From assembly GCA_003022005.1 (NCBI GenBank), contig PXRQ01000070.1, positions 1-7,265 of the forward strand: 7,265 bases of DNA, given 5' to 3'. A model generated the notes under the pieces. That model searched no databases, was not told where the DNA came from, and saw nothing but the letters and a program-made list of their open reading frames with translations. The DNA is from Halobacteriales archaeon QS_5_70_15. Lineage in GTDB: Archaea; Halobacteriota; Halobacteria; Halobacteriales; Haloarculaceae. The translations under genes and the position numbers were made by a program. Shown one piece after another: positions 6,302 to 7,265 of the stretch (position 1 is its first letter; each line of letters starts with the position of its first letter).

Positions 6302-7073
6302 CCCGTCTGTCGGCACCCGGTCCGGCCGCTGCGGGACCGTACCGCCGACGCGGCCGTATCGGACCGTCGAGACCGTCCGGACGACCCCGACGCCCGAGCG
6401 GACGGCGGTGTAGGCGATCCGGTAGCGCCGGACCGCCCGTCCGGGGTCACCTCGGCCGCGAACGAGGCGTCCCTGACGTTCCAGCCGGGGACCGCCCGGT
6501 CCATCCGGTCGTCGTCGGTCACCCCCTCCGCGACGATCCGGTGGACGCCCCCCGAACCGTGTCCCGACCCGCGAGCCGCGTCTCCAGACCGCCGAACAGC
6601 GCCACGTAGTTCGCGTCCAGCGAGAGGCCGAACAGCCGGAGGGCGCCGAACGTCTCCTCGCCGAGTCGCCGGGTCCGGACCGTCCCGTCCTCGAGCCGCG
6701 CCCGGATGTGGGCCGTTCCGCCCTCGCTCCGGATCTCCCGGGCGACGACGGTCGGCTGCCCGGCGGCCGTCGGCGCCGGAACCGGCGGCCGCTCGCGGTA
6801 GCGCCACCGGTTCGTGCTCGTGTTCCGCTCGACCGTCGTGTTCGTCTGCGACCGAACGGTCCCGTCCGGCCAGTAGGTGGTTTCGTTCCGGTAGAGCGTG
6901 TACGAGTCGACGGTGAGAACCCGCTCGGCGTGGGCCGAGGCGAGCGCCGACGGCCCGGGTGACGGGCATCGGACCGCGTTTCGGGTCGCGCCCGCAAGAA
7001 CCCACGTGTCCCGAAGCGGACCGCGGAACCGTTCCCCGCCGAGGCCCGAAACCGCCGGACGGACGCCGACCAC
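6302..7073 (-). pseudogene. Secreted-type haloarchaeal protein (DUF7537-like), broken by two frameshifts
   Basis: The sense runs through three minus-strand frames. Frame A, from GTG at 7073, holds ALASAHAERVLTVDSYTLY, several sequons (NET, NTT, NTS), WPDGTVRSQT and FGALRLFGLSLDANYVALFG, then loses sense at the six-C run 6548-6553 and ends at 6519. Frame B takes over with VHRIVAEGVTDDDRMDRAV and FAAEVTPDG. Frame C follows from about 6430 with RRYRIAYTAVRSGVGVV, STVRYGRV and a likely end near TVPQRPDRVPTD. Each switch is repaired by one added G on the coding strand. The beta-strand pattern and Asn sequons recall haloarchaeal DUF7537-type lipoproteins, but the expected signal peptide and lipobox are not visible: residues 1-40 are neither hydrophobic nor tipped with a lipobox Cys. 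The true stop is uncertain; frame C stays open to 6083. A promoter could share the TTAA at 7092-7095. Confidence 0.55.
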
Positions 7074-7090
7074 GCGGGCGGACCGCGGGG

Positions 7091-7097
7091 CTTAATC
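7091..7097 (+). promoter_or_regulatory. TATA-like box for the helicase gene
   Basis: CTTAATC is centred about 27 nt before GTG at 7121, in otherwise GC-rich sequence, as expected for a leaderless haloarchaeal transcript. The TTAA core is palindromic and could also serve the minus-strand gene, whose GTG at 7073 is about 21 nt away; that is short for leaderless spacing. Confidence 0.55.
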
Positions 7098-7120
7098 GCC
7101 CGGCGGCCGAACGAGGGGCA

Positions 7121-7265
7121 GTGAGTGACTCCGAGCCGGCGGCCGGAACCGACACCTTCTCGCACCTCCATCGGGAGGTCCGCTCGGCGCTCGCGGAGCG
7201 CGGGTTCGATCGGCCGACCGAGCCACAGCGGCGGGCGATCCCGACGCTCGCCGCCGGCGAGGACG
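7121..7265 (+). CDS. lhr: Lhr-type SF2 DNA/RNA helicase, N-terminal 48 codons
   Basis: The gene opens with GTG (MSDSEPAAGTDTFSHLH) and is cut by the window end after 48 codons plus one base. The visible part holds the Q-motif region of a DEAD/DEAH-type helicase: an upstream helix REVRSALAERGF, then PTEPQRRAIP and LAAGED, directly ahead of where Walker A should lie. The pairing of ERGF with PTEPQRRAIP and LAAGED is what I expect from the large archaeal Lhr helicases, which act in DNA repair and recombination. Walker A and all later motifs are outside the window, so another SF2 helicase remains possible. The start fits a leaderless promoter centred 27 nt upstream; a GTG four bases further on is in a different frame and is not used. 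Confidence 0.78.
   Translation, partial: MSDSEPAAGTDTFSHLHREVRSALAERGFDRPTEPQRRAIPTLAAGED

Noticed and set aside
1..7265. tRNA, rRNA or CRISPR array
   Set aside because: No cloverleaf-like stretch, conserved rRNA segment or regularly spaced repeat was found on reading either strand.

Overview
The window looks like chromosomal DNA from a haloarchaeon (class Halobacteria). It is strongly GC-rich, its codons mostly end in G or C, and its proteins are rich in Asp and Glu. Promoters are TATA-like boxes centred about 26-29 nt ahead of apparently leaderless starts. The first two genes are a typical haloarchaeal pair. I read everything by eye; family names come from remembered family signatures, not from a search.

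Layout. (1) 1-1080: the tail of an RPA-associated protein (rpap type), followed 4 nt later by a calcineurin-like phosphoesterase, as in the RPA operons known from Haloferax. (2) 1081-1426: a spacer with a doubtful 47-codon ORF, a small palindrome and a good promoter. (3) 1427-6081: a broken alpha-2-macroglobulin-like (A2M) locus. The 5' half (1427-2974) encodes a signal anchor and macroglobulin (MG) domains and stops making sense at about 2893. The 3' half (about 3183-6081) encodes six membrane helices, the A2M/MG7 domain, a thioester domain with GCFEQ, and the receptor-binding-like C-terminus. Between the halves lies an AT-richer segment (62 of 130 bases G/C over 2931-3060) carrying two back-to-back gene starts. 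The 3' half is also split by a one-base deletion in a six-G run at 5525-5530. (4) 6082-7073: a GC-rich spacer, then a minus-strand gene for a small secreted-type protein broken by two one-base deletions. (5) 7091-7265: promoter and first 48 codons of an Lhr-type SF2 helicase, cut by the window end.

How it fits together. The outer genes (RPA accessory protein, phosphoesterase, Lhr helicase) are DNA-maintenance genes. The central locus would encode a large cell-surface thioester protein, a family that in animals and bacteria traps proteases. The middle of that protein (rest of MG5, MG6 and the usual bait position) is missing here. Three clear frame breaks, and probably a fourth, each need exactly one extra base to repair, and two lie in six-base G/C runs. 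That pattern suggests either consensus undercalling of homopolymers or a decaying accessory region. The A2M interior replacement cannot be explained by undercalls and looks like a real rearrangement or a misassembly.
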